From positions 1 through 32,734 of the forward strand of contig JAGFJL010000087.1 in assembly GCA_024102725.1 (NCBI GenBank): a stretch of 32,734 bases of DNA. The letters are read 5' to 3'. Source of the stretch: Nitrococcus mobilis. Lineage in GTDB: Bacteria > Pseudomonadota > Gammaproteobacteria > Nitrococcales > Nitrococcaceae. Position numbers and translations under genes: made by a program. Every line of letters begins with the position of its first letter. Positions within the stretch are counted from its first letter, which is position 1. Below, piece after piece: positions 1 through 8,724 of the stretch. The notes below the pieces were generated by a model. It was given only the letters and a program-made list of their open reading frames with translations, did not search any database and was not told the origin of the DNA.

Positions 1-3000
1 GCGAGTACGACACCGACCCCATAGCAGCTCGGACACCAGCCGTGCTTGGAATTGAACGAGAGCCGGCGTGGGTCGGCTTCATGGAAGCTACGGCCGCAGC
101 TCGGGCAGGCGCGTTGGATGGAAAACAACGCTTCGCCCGGAGCGCCGAAGTCCACCTTGACGTGGCCTTTGCCGAGATCGAGCGCCCATTGCAGCTGCAC
201 TCGCAGCCGTGCCTCATTTTCGGGCGCGAGCGTCAGCTCGGCGATGGGCAGATCAATATCGTGTTCACGGTAGCGATCCAGGCGCGGCCAGTTGGCCGTG
301 GGTAGCAGCACGCGATCCACGCGCAGCTGCGCGAAGCCCTTGCCCGCGGCCCACTTGGCGAGCTCCGTGTAATAGCCCTTGCGGGCGGTTACAAGCGGTG
401 CGAGCACGCCGACCGCTCGGCCCCGGTGCGCGCGCAACAGCCGGGCGACGATGGCGTCCACGGTTTGTGCCTCGATAGGCAGATCGCAGTCCGGACAGTG
501 TTGGATACCAAGCTTGACGAACAGTAGGCGCAGAAAATGATACAGCTCGGTCTGGGTCGCTACGGTGCTCTTGCGTCCGCCGCGGCTGGTGCGCTGCTCG
601 ATTGCGACCGTAGGTGGAATACCGAAGATGGCATCCACCTCCGGTCGGGCGGCCGGCTGGACAAACTGCCGAGCGTAAGCGTTGAGTGATTCGAGGTAGC
701 GGCGCTGACCTTCATTGTAGAGGATATCGAAGGCCAGAGTGCTTTTGCCGGAGCCGGAGATTCCGGTGATTACCGTAAGCTGATCGCGCGGTATGTGCAC
801 GTCGATGTTCTTCAGGTTGTGCTCGCGGGCGTGGTGGATATAGATGCTCTCGGCACCGCGTTGCGCCGCGGGGGCTTCCGCGCTACATTTGGCTGTTTCG
901 CTGTTCGCGGCCAACGGTTTTTTTGTTGAACGGGCTTTCAGATACGCTGCCAGGGCCTGCCCGGTATGGCTTGTCGCGACGGCCATGACCTGCGTCGGCG
1001 AGCCGCTGCAGACGATCTCACCGCCGCGCTCACCGCCTTCGGGGCCGAGATCGATAATCCAGTCCGCCGCCGCGATGACATCGAGGTTATGCTCGATGAC
1101 GAGCAAGGAGTGGCCGGCTTGCAGCAAGCGGTCGAAGGCGTGCAGGAGCGTGGCGATATCCTCGAAATGCAGTCCGGTGGTCGGTTCGTCGAACAGGAAC
1201 AGCAGTCGCTTGTGTTGGGCTTGGCGCCGGGCGGCACCGGTGAGATGACCGGCCAGTTTCAAGCGCTGTGCTTCGCCACCGGAGAGCGTCGGGACCGGCT
1301 GTCCGAGCTGCAGGTACCCTAAACCGACCGCCTCCAAAGGCGTTAAGGCGGCGACGATATCGGGGTAGTCAGCGAAAAAGACGCTGGCCTGGGTCACGGT
1401 CATGGCCAACACGTCGGCCACGGATTTCGGTGCTGTCCGGCAGTCGGCGGAAGGTGCGAGTTTCACCTCCAGCACTTCGGCACGGTAGCGGCGGCCGTCA
1501 CAATCCGGGCAGCGTAGATAAACATCGCTGAGAAATTGCATCTCCACGTGCTCGAAGCCGTTGCCGCCACAGCCTGGGCAACGCCCGCTGCCGCTGTTGA
1601 AACTGAAGGTGCCGGGTCGATAGGCGCGCTCCCGCGCCAGTGGCTCGGCGGCGAATGCCTTGCGGATGGCGGCGAAGGCACCCACGTAGCTGGCGGGGTT
1701 GGAGCGCGTGGTCTTGCCGATGGGTGATTGATCCACCAGCACCACCTCGTCGAGTTGCTCGTGACCGTGGAGCGTGGTGAATTGGCCAGGCCGTTCCGCC
1801 GGTCGACCCTGCAGCTGGCGCAGGGCATTGTAAAGCACGCCTTCCAATAAGGTGGATTTGCCGGATCCGGACACCCCGGTGAGCACCGCGAGCCGCTGCA
1901 ACGGAATGCGCACGTCGAGGTTTTTGAGATTGTGCGCGGCGGCCCCGCCAATCTCCAGCCATAGACTGGGTGGGCCACGTGGGCGTTCCACTCCGGCTGA
2001 GCCGATGCTGCGCCGCCCGCCGAGATAGTCCGCCGTGAGCGAACCCCGCGCCTGCGGTAGCTCAGCCGGCGGACCGCAGAAGACGATGTCGCCGCCGCTC
2101 TCACCGGGGCCGGGCCCCAAATCGAGAATCCGATCGGCCGCGCGCATGACCTGGGGATCGTGCTCGACGACCAACAGCGTGTTGCCGGCATCGCGTAGGC
2201 GCTGCATGACCTCGATGATGCGCTGCATGTCCCGCGGGTGCAGACCGATGCTGGGCTCGTCCAGCACGAACAGCGTGTTCACTAGCGAGGTGCCGAGTGC
2301 CGTGGTCAGGTTGATCCGCTGCACCTCGCCGCCGGAGAGCGTGCGCGATTGGCGGTCGAGAGTGAGATAGCCGAGCCCCACCTCGCCGAGGTAGCGCAGC
2401 CGCGTGCGGATACCCTCGAGCAGCACCTCCACCGCCTCATCCATAGGAGACGGCAGTTGTAGGCGCTCAAAGAAATGAGCGGCGCGAACGAGCGGCAACC
2501 GCATGAGATCGTGAATACTGAGCCCCGGCAGTTTGACCAAGCACTCTCGCGCCAGCGTGGTGCCTACGGCGTGGAAGCGCGCCGTCGGGTCGAGCACCGC
2601 GTCGGCGTCCTCGCGACGGCCCAGGCGCCAAAGCAGGGCCTGCGATTTGAGGCGCGCCCCGCGACAGGCCGAACACAGATCGTAGCTGCGGTACTTCGAG
2701 AGCAGCACCCGCACGTGCATCTTGTAGCTCTTCGACTCCAGCCAGTCGAAATAACCCCGCACGCCGTACCATAGATCCGCGCCGTTCCCTTCGCCGTCGA
2801 GGACCCAGCGCCGGTCGCTCTCCGTGAGGTCGCGCCAGGGGGTGTCGGTGGGTAGGCCGCGGTGGCGCGCAAAGCGCAGCAGATCACGCTGGCATTCGGC
2901 GGACTGCCCGGAGCGCCACGGCCGAATAGCCCCTTCGGCGAGGGTGAGCTGATCATCGGGGATCACCAGCGCGTAGTCGATCCCCAGCGTGCGACCGAAG

Positions 3001-3824
3001 CCGCGGCAGACAGTGCAAGCGCCGATCGGTGAGTTGAAGGAGAAGAGGCTAGGATGTGCCTCGGTGTAGTGGAGGTCGCAGTCGGCGCAGTGCAGATCCG
3101 TTGAGAACCGCCACGGGGCTTGGGGTTGGCGGCGCTCGTCGAGGGGGTAGACGCTCGTTCGGCCGCGGCCATGTTTGAGAGCCGCCTCTAAGGCCTCGAC
3201 GATCCGAGCACTCTGATTTGCTGCAAGGCGCAGACGATCCTGGATCACCTCGAGCCGCTGGTTATCCGTCGAGTGCAGCCGGGTATAGCCCTGTCGCATC
3301 AGTAGCTTGCGGATTTCCTCCGGCGTGAAGTTTGCCGGTATCTCGACCGGGAAGGTGACTACGGCGCGCCGGCCTGCGCCGCGGGCGATCAGCTGCGCGC
3401 AGATGTCATCGGCGGTATCGCGCACCACCCGGTGACCGCAGCGCTGACAATATAACTGTGCCGCACGGGCGAATAGCAACTTCAGATGATCGTTCAACTC
3501 CGTCATGGTGCCCACGGTGGAGCGTGAGCTGCGCACCGGGTTGGTCTGATCGATGGCGATTGCTGGAGGAATCCCTTCGATGCGCTCGACGGCGGGTTTG
3601 TCCATTCGATCCAGGAACTGGCGGGCATACGGCGAGAACGTCTCGACATAGCGTCGTTGACCTTCCGCGTAGACGGTATCGAAGGCGAGCGAGGATTTGC
3701 CCGATCCGCTGACCCCGGTGATCACCACCAATTCGCCCAAAGGGATGTCGAGATTAAGATTGCGCAGATTGTTTTGGCGCGCGCCCCGGATTGCAATGCG
3801 TCTTTTCGGCAAGGACTTTAACAA
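1..3824 (-). CDS. uvrA: Excinuclease ABC subunit UvrA, tandem double-length form (3' end outside window)
   Basis: UvrA is the damage-recognition ATPase of nucleotide excision repair, acting with UvrB. One uninterrupted frame runs from about 3824 off the left edge (about 1274 codons visible). Module 1 has a first Walker A (GVSGSGKSS, Lys about residue 43), CxxC zinc pairs, an LSGGEVQR signature with LDEPSIGLH, a second Walker A (GVSGSGKST, Lys about 656), a zinc module (CPGCGGNGFE to CPDCDGRRYR) and an LSGGEAQR signature with DEPTTGLH (about 879). After a short Ala-rich linker a second UvrA begins: AREHNLKNIDV, GISGSGKST (Lys about 1027), then zinc cysteines again. All three Walker lysines are in the same phase, so this is a fusion and not two genes. 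No in-frame ATG exists before the upstream TGA at 3831-3833. The start must be TTG at 3824 (close to an AGGGG) or TTG at 3812, which gives MPKRRIAIRGAR and fits family starts better. Confidence 0.93.
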   Translation of the reverse strand, partial: MLKSLPKRRIAIRGARQNNLRNLNLDIPLGELVVITGVSGSGKSSLAFDTVYAEGQRRYVETFSPYARQFLDRMDKPAVERIEGIPPAIAIDQTNPVRSSRSTVGTMTELNDHLKLLFARAAQLYCQRCGHRVVRDTADDICAQLIARGAGRRAVVTFPVEIPANFTPEEIRKLLMRQGYTRLHSTDNQRLEVIQDRLRLAANQSARIVEALEAALKHGRGRTSVYPLDERRQPQAPWRFSTDLHCADCDLHYTEAHPSLFSFNSPIGACTVCRGFGRTLGIDYALVIPDDQLTLAEGAIRPWRSGQSAECQRDLLRFARHRGLPTDTPWRDLTESDRRWVLDGEGNGADLWYGVRGYFDWLESKSYKMHVRVLLSKYRSYDLCSACRGARLKSQALLWRLGRREDADAVLDPTARFHAVGTTLARECLVKLPGLSIHDLMRLPLVRAAHFFERLQLPSPMDEAVEVLLEGIRTRLRYLGEVGLGYLTLDRQSRTLSGGEVQRINLTTALGTSLVNTLFVLDEPSIGLHPRDMQRIIEVMQRLRDAGNTLLVVEHDPQVMRAADRILDLGPGPGESGGDIVFCGPPAELPQARGSLTADYLGGRRSIGSAGVERPRGPPSLWLEIGGAAAHNLKNLDVRIPLQRLAVLTGVSGSGKSTLLEGVLYNALRQLQGRPAERPGQFTTLHGHEQLDEVVLVDQSPIGKTTRSNPASYVGAFAAIRKAFAAEPLARERAYRPGTFSFNSGSGRCPGCGGNGFEHVEMQFLSDVYLRCPDCDGRRYRAEVLEVKLAPSADCRTAPKSVADVLAMTVTQASVFFADYPDIVAALTPLEAVGLGYLQLGQPVPTLSGGEAQRLKLAGHLTGAARRQAQHKRLLFLFDEPTTGLHFEDIATLLHAFDRLLQAGHSLLVIEHNLDVIAAADWIIDLGPEGGERGGEIVCSGSPTQVMAVATSHTGQALAAYLKARSTKKPLAANSETAKCSAEAPAAQRGAESIYIHHAREHNLKNIDVHIPRDQLTVITGISGSGKSTLAFDILYNEGQRRYLESLNAYARQFVQPAARPEVDAIFGIPPTVAIEQRTSRGGRKSTVATQTELYHFLRLLFVKLGIQHCPDCDLPIEAQTVDAIVARLLRAHRGRAVGVLAPLVTARKGYYTELAKWAAGKGFAQLRVDRVLLPTANWPRLDRYREHDIDLPIAELTLAPENEARLRVQLQWALDLGKGHVKVDFGAPGEALFSIQRACPSCGRSFHEADPRRLSFNSKHGWCPSCYGVGVVL

Positions 3825-3995
3825 TTCCCCTCATCGCGGCATGCGAACAGTGTCTATGTCTATGTTAGAGATGGCGGGCAAGCAAGGGCTCGCTCGCCAA
3901 GCGGACTTTTAGGCCGTTATGCTAATCGATCATAGGGCTGGCGATTACCGGTTGCATCCCGCTATAGGCAGGCTGATTTCGAATCATCGCTCAAT

Positions 3996-4031
3996 CCGCC
4001 ACGGCAGCGCCATACAACGCTGCCGTGGCGG
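3996..4031 (-). terminator. Strong perfect hairpin between the OmpA-like gene and uvrA
   Basis: A perfect 14-bp GC-rich inverted repeat (CCGCCACGGCAGCG and its complement) encloses the 8-base loop CCATACAA. It lies about 45 bases beyond the stop of the minus-strand OmpA-like gene and about 170 bases before uvrA. There is no real T run on either side, so it may be a factor-assisted terminator or an RNA-stabilising hairpin rather than a classical intrinsic terminator. Confidence 0.6.
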
Positions 4032-4077
4032 TGATGGTTGAGGGATGTGGGTTCCAAACCGGCGGTGGGGTAGGGTC

Positions 4078-4866
4078 TTACGGTTGGTTCAGGAGGGTGA
4101 ACTCCACCCGTCGATTGAGCTGCCGCCCTTGCTCTGTCGCATTGGAGGCGACCGGGTTGCTCTCACCTCGCCCGGCAACGGTCATGCTTGCCCGCTCGAT
4201 GCCTCGCTGCGCCATTGCATCGGCAACCGACTGGGCCCGGCGCTCGGAGAGGCGCTGATTGTAGGCCTCTGAACCGGTGCTGTCGGTGTAGCCCACGATC
4301 TGCACCTGCGTCTGCGGACGCTCACGCAGATAAGCGGCGAGTTTATCAAGCGGTGCCTGCGCGGCCGATTGCAGCCGCGCGCTGTCAAAGGCAAACAACA
4401 CATGGCCGAGGGTGAGCATGATGCCTTGCTCGGTCTGCTTGGGCTGGAGCTCGGCGAGCTGTTCCCTCAATACTTCGATTTGGCGCTGTTGCGCCTCCAC
4501 TTGCTGACTGCGGCTCTGGAGCCGAAGCGTATCGCGTTGCTTCATGATCTGCTGGGATTGCACAATGGCAGCTTGTTTTGCTGCCTCGGCTTGGGCGATC
4601 TCGGCATGCCGCTGCGCCAAGTAGGCCAGATGTTCGGCGCGCGCTTGGTCCTGTTCCTCCGTCCAAGCGGTTTGCGCCGCCTGGAGGCTATCCTGCGCCC
4701 GGCGCAGCTCCACAGCCGTGTAGGCCTGGACCTGCTGATCAGCGGCGGCCCTGGCGACCGCTTGCTGCGCCGGCCCGAGCGCATCGAGGTTTTGCTGCAC
4801 GGGAGCCGACCTGCAGGCGGCGAGCAAAGCCGAGCTCAACAAGCCGATTAGGATACGTTGATTCAT
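4078..4866 (-). CDS. DUF4398 / OmpA-domain outer membrane lipoprotein
   Basis: A 262-residue predicted lipoprotein. The N-terminus is a signal peptide ending in the lipobox LLAAC (Cys about residue 18). Residues about 25-140 are Ala/Gln/Glu-rich, helical and probably coiled coil, resembling DUF4398. The C-terminal 110 residues are an OmpA-like peptidoglycan-binding domain, with VLFAFDSARL, the GYTDSTGSEAYNQRLSERRA motif and a closing NRRVEF. It probably anchors the outer membrane to peptidoglycan. Its ATG overlaps the TGA of the upstream DUF4398 gene by 4 bases (ATGA), so the two are probably translationally coupled and may form a complex. The exact function is unknown; the domain call is firm for OmpA and moderate for DUF4398. 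Confidence 0.88.
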   Translation of the reverse strand: MNQRILIGLLSSALLAACRSAPVQQNLDALGPAQQAVARAAADQQVQAYTAVELRRAQDSLQAAQTAWTEEQDQARAEHLAYLAQRHAEIAQAEAAKQAAIVQSQQIMKQRDTLRLQSRSQQVEAQQRQIEVLREQLAELQPKQTEQGIMLTLGHVLFAFDSARLQSAAQAPLDKLAAYLRERPQTQVQIVGYTDSTGSEAYNQRLSERRAQSVADAMAQRGIERASMTVAGRGESNPVASNATEQGRQLNRRVEFTLLNQP

Positions 4867-5249
4867 TGTCCGCCCCCCCCTTGCTGAATCTCCTCGCGCA
4901 GCGTCTCAAGACTCTCTTGCAGGTCGGCCTTTTGGGCCTGCGCCTGTCGCGCCTCGGCTTGAGACTGCGCCAAGCGCGCGTCTAGGGTCGCCTCTTCGGC
5001 GAGACGGCGTGCCTTGAGGTAATTTTTAGGCTCGGTGGCGAGGCTGTGGGCCTTTGCAAGCCGCTGTTTGGCTTCATACAAGGGCACCGATTGGCTTTTT
5101 CGACCGACCACCTGCTCCGCCTGGTTGATCGCGTACTGCGCTTTGGACAGCGCATCATCGGGTTTCTCGGGTGGGGCCGAGGCGCATGCTGAAAGCAGCA
5201 CGGCGGCTAATAACACCATGCAGCAGCGCATGGGAGTCGTTGAGTGCAT
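4863..5249 (-). CDS. Small DUF4398 lipoprotein
   Basis: A 128-residue predicted lipoprotein. The signal peptide ends in LLSAC (Cys about residue 22) and is followed by a charged, Ala/Gln-rich helical region with the DUF4398 pattern (DALSKAQYAINQAEQV, then YLKARRLAEEATLDARLAQ). The start ATG has an AAGGAG ribosome binding site six bases upstream. The 3' end contains a run of eight G (minus strand, 4873-4880) encoding a Gly-rich tail, just before the ATGA overlap with the OmpA-like partner. Such pairs are usually encoded together and presumably act at the periplasmic face of the outer membrane; the precise role is not known. Confidence 0.82.
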   Translation of the reverse strand: MHSTTPMRCCMVLLAAVLLSACASAPPEKPDDALSKAQYAINQAEQVVGRKSQSVPLYEAKQRLAKAHSLATEPKNYLKARRLAEEATLDARLAQSQAEARQAQAQKADLQESLETLREEIQQGGGGQ

Positions 5250-5424
5250 TCCTTGCTCCTTTGGCTGATTGGTTTATATCAATGTTTTATCAATGTGCCG
5301 AGCCCGGAATTCAACCCTTAAATAATAAGGTTCGATTAAACATCCGCTTCCCGTAACTATCGTCGAATGGATAGTTCCCTGCAATCTTCGTTACCTGATA
5401 TTCACAGGAGCCGAGCAGCGTATG

Positions 5425-6279
5425 CTACCGTCCCGTCGCTTGCATCCACGCATCGGATTGGAGCATGGGCAGATTTGGCAGTGCATCGATCACCAGTGCA
5501 TCGTGCCCGGAGCCGATCAGGCGTTGCGAAACGGCCCGAGCAGAATCCACCGCCGCACTCGTCCAGATACGGATCGTGCCGCCGCCGGCGCTTGACCGAG
5601 CCAGGCCCTTTTCCTCGAGCCGCCGCCGAAGCTCGCGCGCGACGGCGGGGCCGGTGTCAATGATGGCCACCTCAGGGCCGGCCGCGCGCTCGATCAATGG
5701 CCGCAAATGGGGGTAATGCGTGCAACCCAGCACGATCGTATCGCTCCCTTGCCGTAGCAGGTGACTCACATGCGCTTGGACCCGTCGCATGACCTCGATC
5801 CCATCGATTTCGCCGCGTTCGACCAGCAGCACCAGATCCGGCGCTGGCCGGGTCACGACCCGCACCGCGCCTGCAAAGCGCGCCAGCAGCCCCGCGAAAC
5901 GAGCACTCGCCAGCGTGCCTTCGGTTGCAAGTACTCCGACCACATTGCAGCGGGTGGCGGCTGCGGCGAGCTTTACGGCGGGTTCCATGGCGATGATGGG
6001 CAATTCGAGCTGCCTGCGCAGTGCTTCGGCGGCCGCCGCGGTGGCGGTATTACAGGCGACGACCAGCGCCTTGGCCCGCTGGGTCTGGAGAAAACCGGCC
6101 AGTGCCAGGGCGCGCGCGCGGATGAAAGCGGTGGGGCGCCCACCGTAAGGCGCATAAGCACAATCTGCAACATAAAGCAGTTGTTCCGCCGGCAGGCGTC
6201 GCCGAATGGCCTGGACGACCGACAGACCGCCCAGGCCAGAGTCGAAAATGCCGATCGGGTCATCACAGGCAGTGCCCAT
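5425..6279 (-). CDS. murI: Glutamate racemase
   Basis: Interconverts L- and D-glutamate to supply D-Glu for peptidoglycan precursors; cytoplasmic. The 284-residue protein has the family's expected landmarks: the FDSGLGGLSV loop at residues 12-21 with the conserved Asp-Ser pair, the first catalytic Cys in VVACNTATA (Cys76), and the second in LGCTHYP (Cys186). Length and motif spacing are normal for MurI. It lies 42 bases downstream of the aldolase-like gene on the same strand and is probably cotranscribed with it. Confidence 0.95.
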   Translation of the reverse strand: MGTACDDPIGIFDSGLGGLSVVQAIRRRLPAEQLLYVADCAYAPYGGRPTAFIRARALALAGFLQTQRAKALVVACNTATAAAAEALRRQLELPIIAMEPAVKLAAAATRCNVVGVLATEGTLASARFAGLLARFAGAVRVVTRPAPDLVLLVERGEIDGIEVMRRVQAHVSHLLRQGSDTIVLGCTHYPHLRPLIERAAGPEVAIIDTGPAVARELRRRLEEKGLARSSAGGGTIRIWTSAAVDSARAVSQRLIGSGHDALVIDALPNLPMLQSDAWMQATGR

Positions 6280-6321
6280 CGGGGCCTTGTTCCTTGTCGT
6301 AGCCGGTGCGTCGCTTTCCGG

Positions 6322-6975
6322 TCAATGCCGATCCGTTAGCTCCAGCGCCCGGGCCAGTAGGGAGAGCATAGCGCAGCCGGCCACCTCGGCGCTGGACCCG
6401 AAGCTGATAACGCCATCTTCGTGGCCGCCCATCGCGAGGGTGCCACTGCGGCGGACATCGGCGGCGGCGAGCAGCCGGCGTACCTCGGCGGCCATCGCCG
6501 GCGTACCGTAGGGCACATCGGCCGCGGTGAGCGCAATGCCCAGCGCTTGGGCATGCTGCCATATCACTGGACAGTGGGCGTGGAAGACATAGGTGAACTC
6601 CGGCGCGGCCGCATAGATGGCGCCGTGGGTCAGTGCCTCGGAAGAAGGATGAATCGGACCTTCAGCCAGAATGCGATTGTGCCTGGTATCACACTCCCGT
6701 ACCCACACGTAATGTTTTGGTTCCAGTCGAGCGAGGTGGCCTGTTTGGGTACCGCTGATTAGAAACGCCGGCGCGCGCGCGCCCTGCGGACTCTCCAGGC
6801 GCCGGCTCAGGTTGCCGAAGTCGAGGCCGCCGTAGCGGGCAGGATCCTGCCCGATCAGCCCGAGTTTGCGCAGCAACTCCCGCCAAGCATTCAGCGAGCG
6901 GAGCAGTGCCGCCTCAGGTGGATCGCTCCAGCGGTGATCGAGCCGATATTTGATGACACCTTCCTGTTCGGTCAT
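6322..6975 (-). CDS. Class II aldolase/adducin-like protein
   Basis: A 217-residue protein of the class II aldolase/adducin N-terminal fold. Visible motifs include FLISGTQTGHL (about 71-81), the acidic loop EGPIHPSSEALTHGAIYAA (about 105-123) and the metal-binding FHAHCPVIW (His132, His134), followed by PYGTPAMAAEV. The family binds zinc and acts on sugar phosphates such as fuculose or ribulose phosphates, or as dehydratases such as MtnB. The substrate here cannot be read from the sequence, and no sugar or methionine-salvage genes lie beside it. A GGAG sequence precedes the ATG. It is probably in an operon with murI. Confidence 0.8.
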   Translation of the reverse strand: MTEQEGVIKYRLDHRWSDPPEAALLRSLNAWRELLRKLGLIGQDPARYGGLDFGNLSRRLESPQGARAPAFLISGTQTGHLARLEPKHYVWVRECDTRHNRILAEGPIHPSSEALTHGAIYAAAPEFTYVFHAHCPVIWQHAQALGIALTAADVPYGTPAMAAEVRRLLAAADVRRSGTLAMGGHEDGVISFGSSAEVAGCAMLSLLARALELTDRH

Positions 6976-7047
6976 CGTCTCCGCTGTGTCGTTCGATGCC
7001 TGTTCTGCTCGCCCGCAACTAAAATAGCCCGGCCGCGCCAGTGTGGC

Positions 7048-7659
7048 TTAGATGATTTCTCCGTCGTTGGCCTCGATTTTACCCATGATCAACTCACGCA
7101 GACCCGGTGAGAGATCGCGCAGTGGCAAAATGGTGAAGGCATTGCCGCGCGTGAACAACAACCAGGCCTCGTCGAGCCTGAGCAACCGATTGAATTCCTG
7201 CCACGGCATTTGGCCTTGGCCGTTGGCGACCCGTGCCTCGATGCCTTCGTCGTCGAATCGGTAGCAAGCCGCCTCGCCTTGCTCGGCCTGATAGGCTCGG
7301 AGCCAGCGCAGGAACATCAGGGAGCGCAAGAGCATCGGCAGTACGACCACGATAATCAGCAGCCCGGCCAGTACCCACGTGTACCAGCTGTAATTCTGCT
7401 TCAAAAGAAGGGTGGTTACGGCGTAGCCGAAGACAAGCGCCGCCACATAACGTTTGCGCCCCAGGTAGCTATTAAGGAGCTTGCGCAATACGCGGCGCAG
7501 CATGGGCTTTTCGATTCGGACCGTAATCTCGTAAGACCGGGGCGGCTCGCTGCTGGCTTGGTTCGAGCCGGAGAGGGGCTTGTATTCGGGAATCGCGGCT
7601 GTATCGTCAACGACGCTGGACATGGCTAAAGACTCGTTTGTGTAACTGGAAAAGCCCAT
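7048..7659 (-). CDS. YcxB-like membrane protein
   Basis: A protein of up to 203 residues with a hydrophilic N-terminal segment, two closely spaced membrane segments (about residues 73-87 and 94-117) and a C-terminal soluble domain resembling the YcxB C-terminal domain (YRFDDEGIEARVANGQGQMPWQEFNRLLRLDEAWLLF). The function of this family is unknown. Either the ATG at 7659 or the one at 7623 (MSSVVDD) could be the start; neither has a strong ribosome binding site. The gene is divergent from the ABC transporter genes that begin at 7783. Confidence 0.75.
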   Translation of the reverse strand: MGFSSYTNESLAMSSVVDDTAAIPEYKPLSGSNQASSEPPRSYEITVRIEKPMLRRVLRKLLNSYLGRKRYVAALVFGYAVTTLLLKQNYSWYTWVLAGLLIIVVVLPMLLRSLMFLRWLRAYQAEQGEAACYRFDDEGIEARVANGQGQMPWQEFNRLLRLDEAWLLFTRGNAFTILPLRDLSPGLRELIMGKIEANDGEII

Positions 7660-7782
7660 TTTAATCGTTCGAACCTGGCGCTACACTCTGCCCTTGGCTG
7701 CGGTCCGGATCCGCCTGCCTCGTCGCCTCGGGGCGGCGCGCCTTTCGATCACCCAGAATGAATGCAAGGGGCCTGTTTCGCA

Positions 7783-8724
7783 ATGATCGAAGCAGAACAA
7801 TTGTCGCTTAGCTATGGTGCTGTCAAGGCCGTCTGCGATGTCTCCTTCCGAATAGCCCGCAGCGAGATCGTCGGCTTGCTGGGCCACAATGGGGCTGGTA
7901 AGACGACGATCATGAAGATGCTGACCGGCTATCTCGAGCCGAGCGCCGGGCGCATTACGATCGACGGCTTTGATATCACTCGCCAGCGCCATGAAATCCA
8001 ACGCTGCATCGGTTATTTGCCGGAGAACTGCCCGGTCTATCCGGATATGAGTGTTATCGATTACCTGGATTACCAGGCGTCGTTGCAAGGCGTACCGTCG
8101 GCCGAGCGCGCAGCGGCCACTCGCCAAGCGATCCGCAGCACAGGCCTTGAACCCCGGGCCATGCACGGCGTAGCAACCCTATCGCGCGGCTATCGGCAGC
8201 GGGTCGGCGTGGCGCGGGCGATCCTGCATAAGCCGCGCATCGTCATACTGGACGAGCCCACCAATGGGCTCGATCCGAGCCAGATTCAGCACATGCGCGA
8301 GTTGATTCGCGAGCTTGCCCAGCACGCCACGGTGCTGCTCTCGACCCACATTCTGCAGGAGGTCGAGGCGGTATGCACTCGGGTGCTGATGATCCGCCAG
8401 GGCCGCTTGGCACTCGATGCCAAGCTCAGCGAGCTTGATCAAACCCACGGCCTGCAAATCTGCGTGGGCGCGCCGCCCCAGCGCGCCCATGCCGTGCTCG
8501 CCACGGTCGGCGGCGTTGAGCGTATCGAGGAGGCCGGCGCCGAGCAAGGTCGGCATTGTTATCGATTGCAGCTGGGAGAGAGCGACCCAGCGGGGATTGC
8601 TTGTGCCGTGGGGCGCGCCATGCATGCAAACGGTATCGCGCTCTACCGGTTGCAGCCGGAGGTCATGGAACTCGAGGCGGTATTCCGCGAGATCAACGAG
8701 GCAGAGGAGGCTGCCCATGCCTGA
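7783..8724 (+). CDS. ABC transporter ATP-binding protein, GldA type
   Basis: ATPase subunit of an ABC-2 type exporter, 313 residues from the ATG at 7783. That start gives MIEAEQLSLSYG and has AAGGGG about 11 bases upstream; an upstream ATG at 7762 is less likely. It shows Walker A GHNGAGKTT, a Q-loop region (GYLPENCPVYPDMS), the signature LSRGYRQR, Walker B IVILDEPTNGLD and the switch His in STHILQE. The last 90 residues form a regulatory tail typical of ABC-2 ATPases. Its end overlaps the next gene by 8 bases, so the subunits are very likely cotranslated. The substrate is unknown. Confidence 0.9.
   Translation: MIEAEQLSLSYGAVKAVCDVSFRIARSEIVGLLGHNGAGKTTIMKMLTGYLEPSAGRITIDGFDITRQRHEIQRCIGYLPENCPVYPDMSVIDYLDYQASLQGVPSAERAAATRQAIRSTGLEPRAMHGVATLSRGYRQRVGVARAILHKPRIVILDEPTNGLDPSQIQHMRELIRELAQHATVLLSTHILQEVEAVCTRVLMIRQGRLALDAKLSELDQTHGLQICVGAPPQRAHAVLATVGGVERIEEAGAEQGRHCYRLQLGESDPAGIACAVGRAMHANGIALYRLQPEVMELEAVFREINEAEEAAHA

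Noticed and set aside
5281..5345. Promoter for the DUF4398 gene around TTGATA and TATAAA
   Set aside because: The two elements are only 9 bases apart and no -35 lies 17 bases before TATAAA; they are also part of a short ACATTGATA direct repeat.
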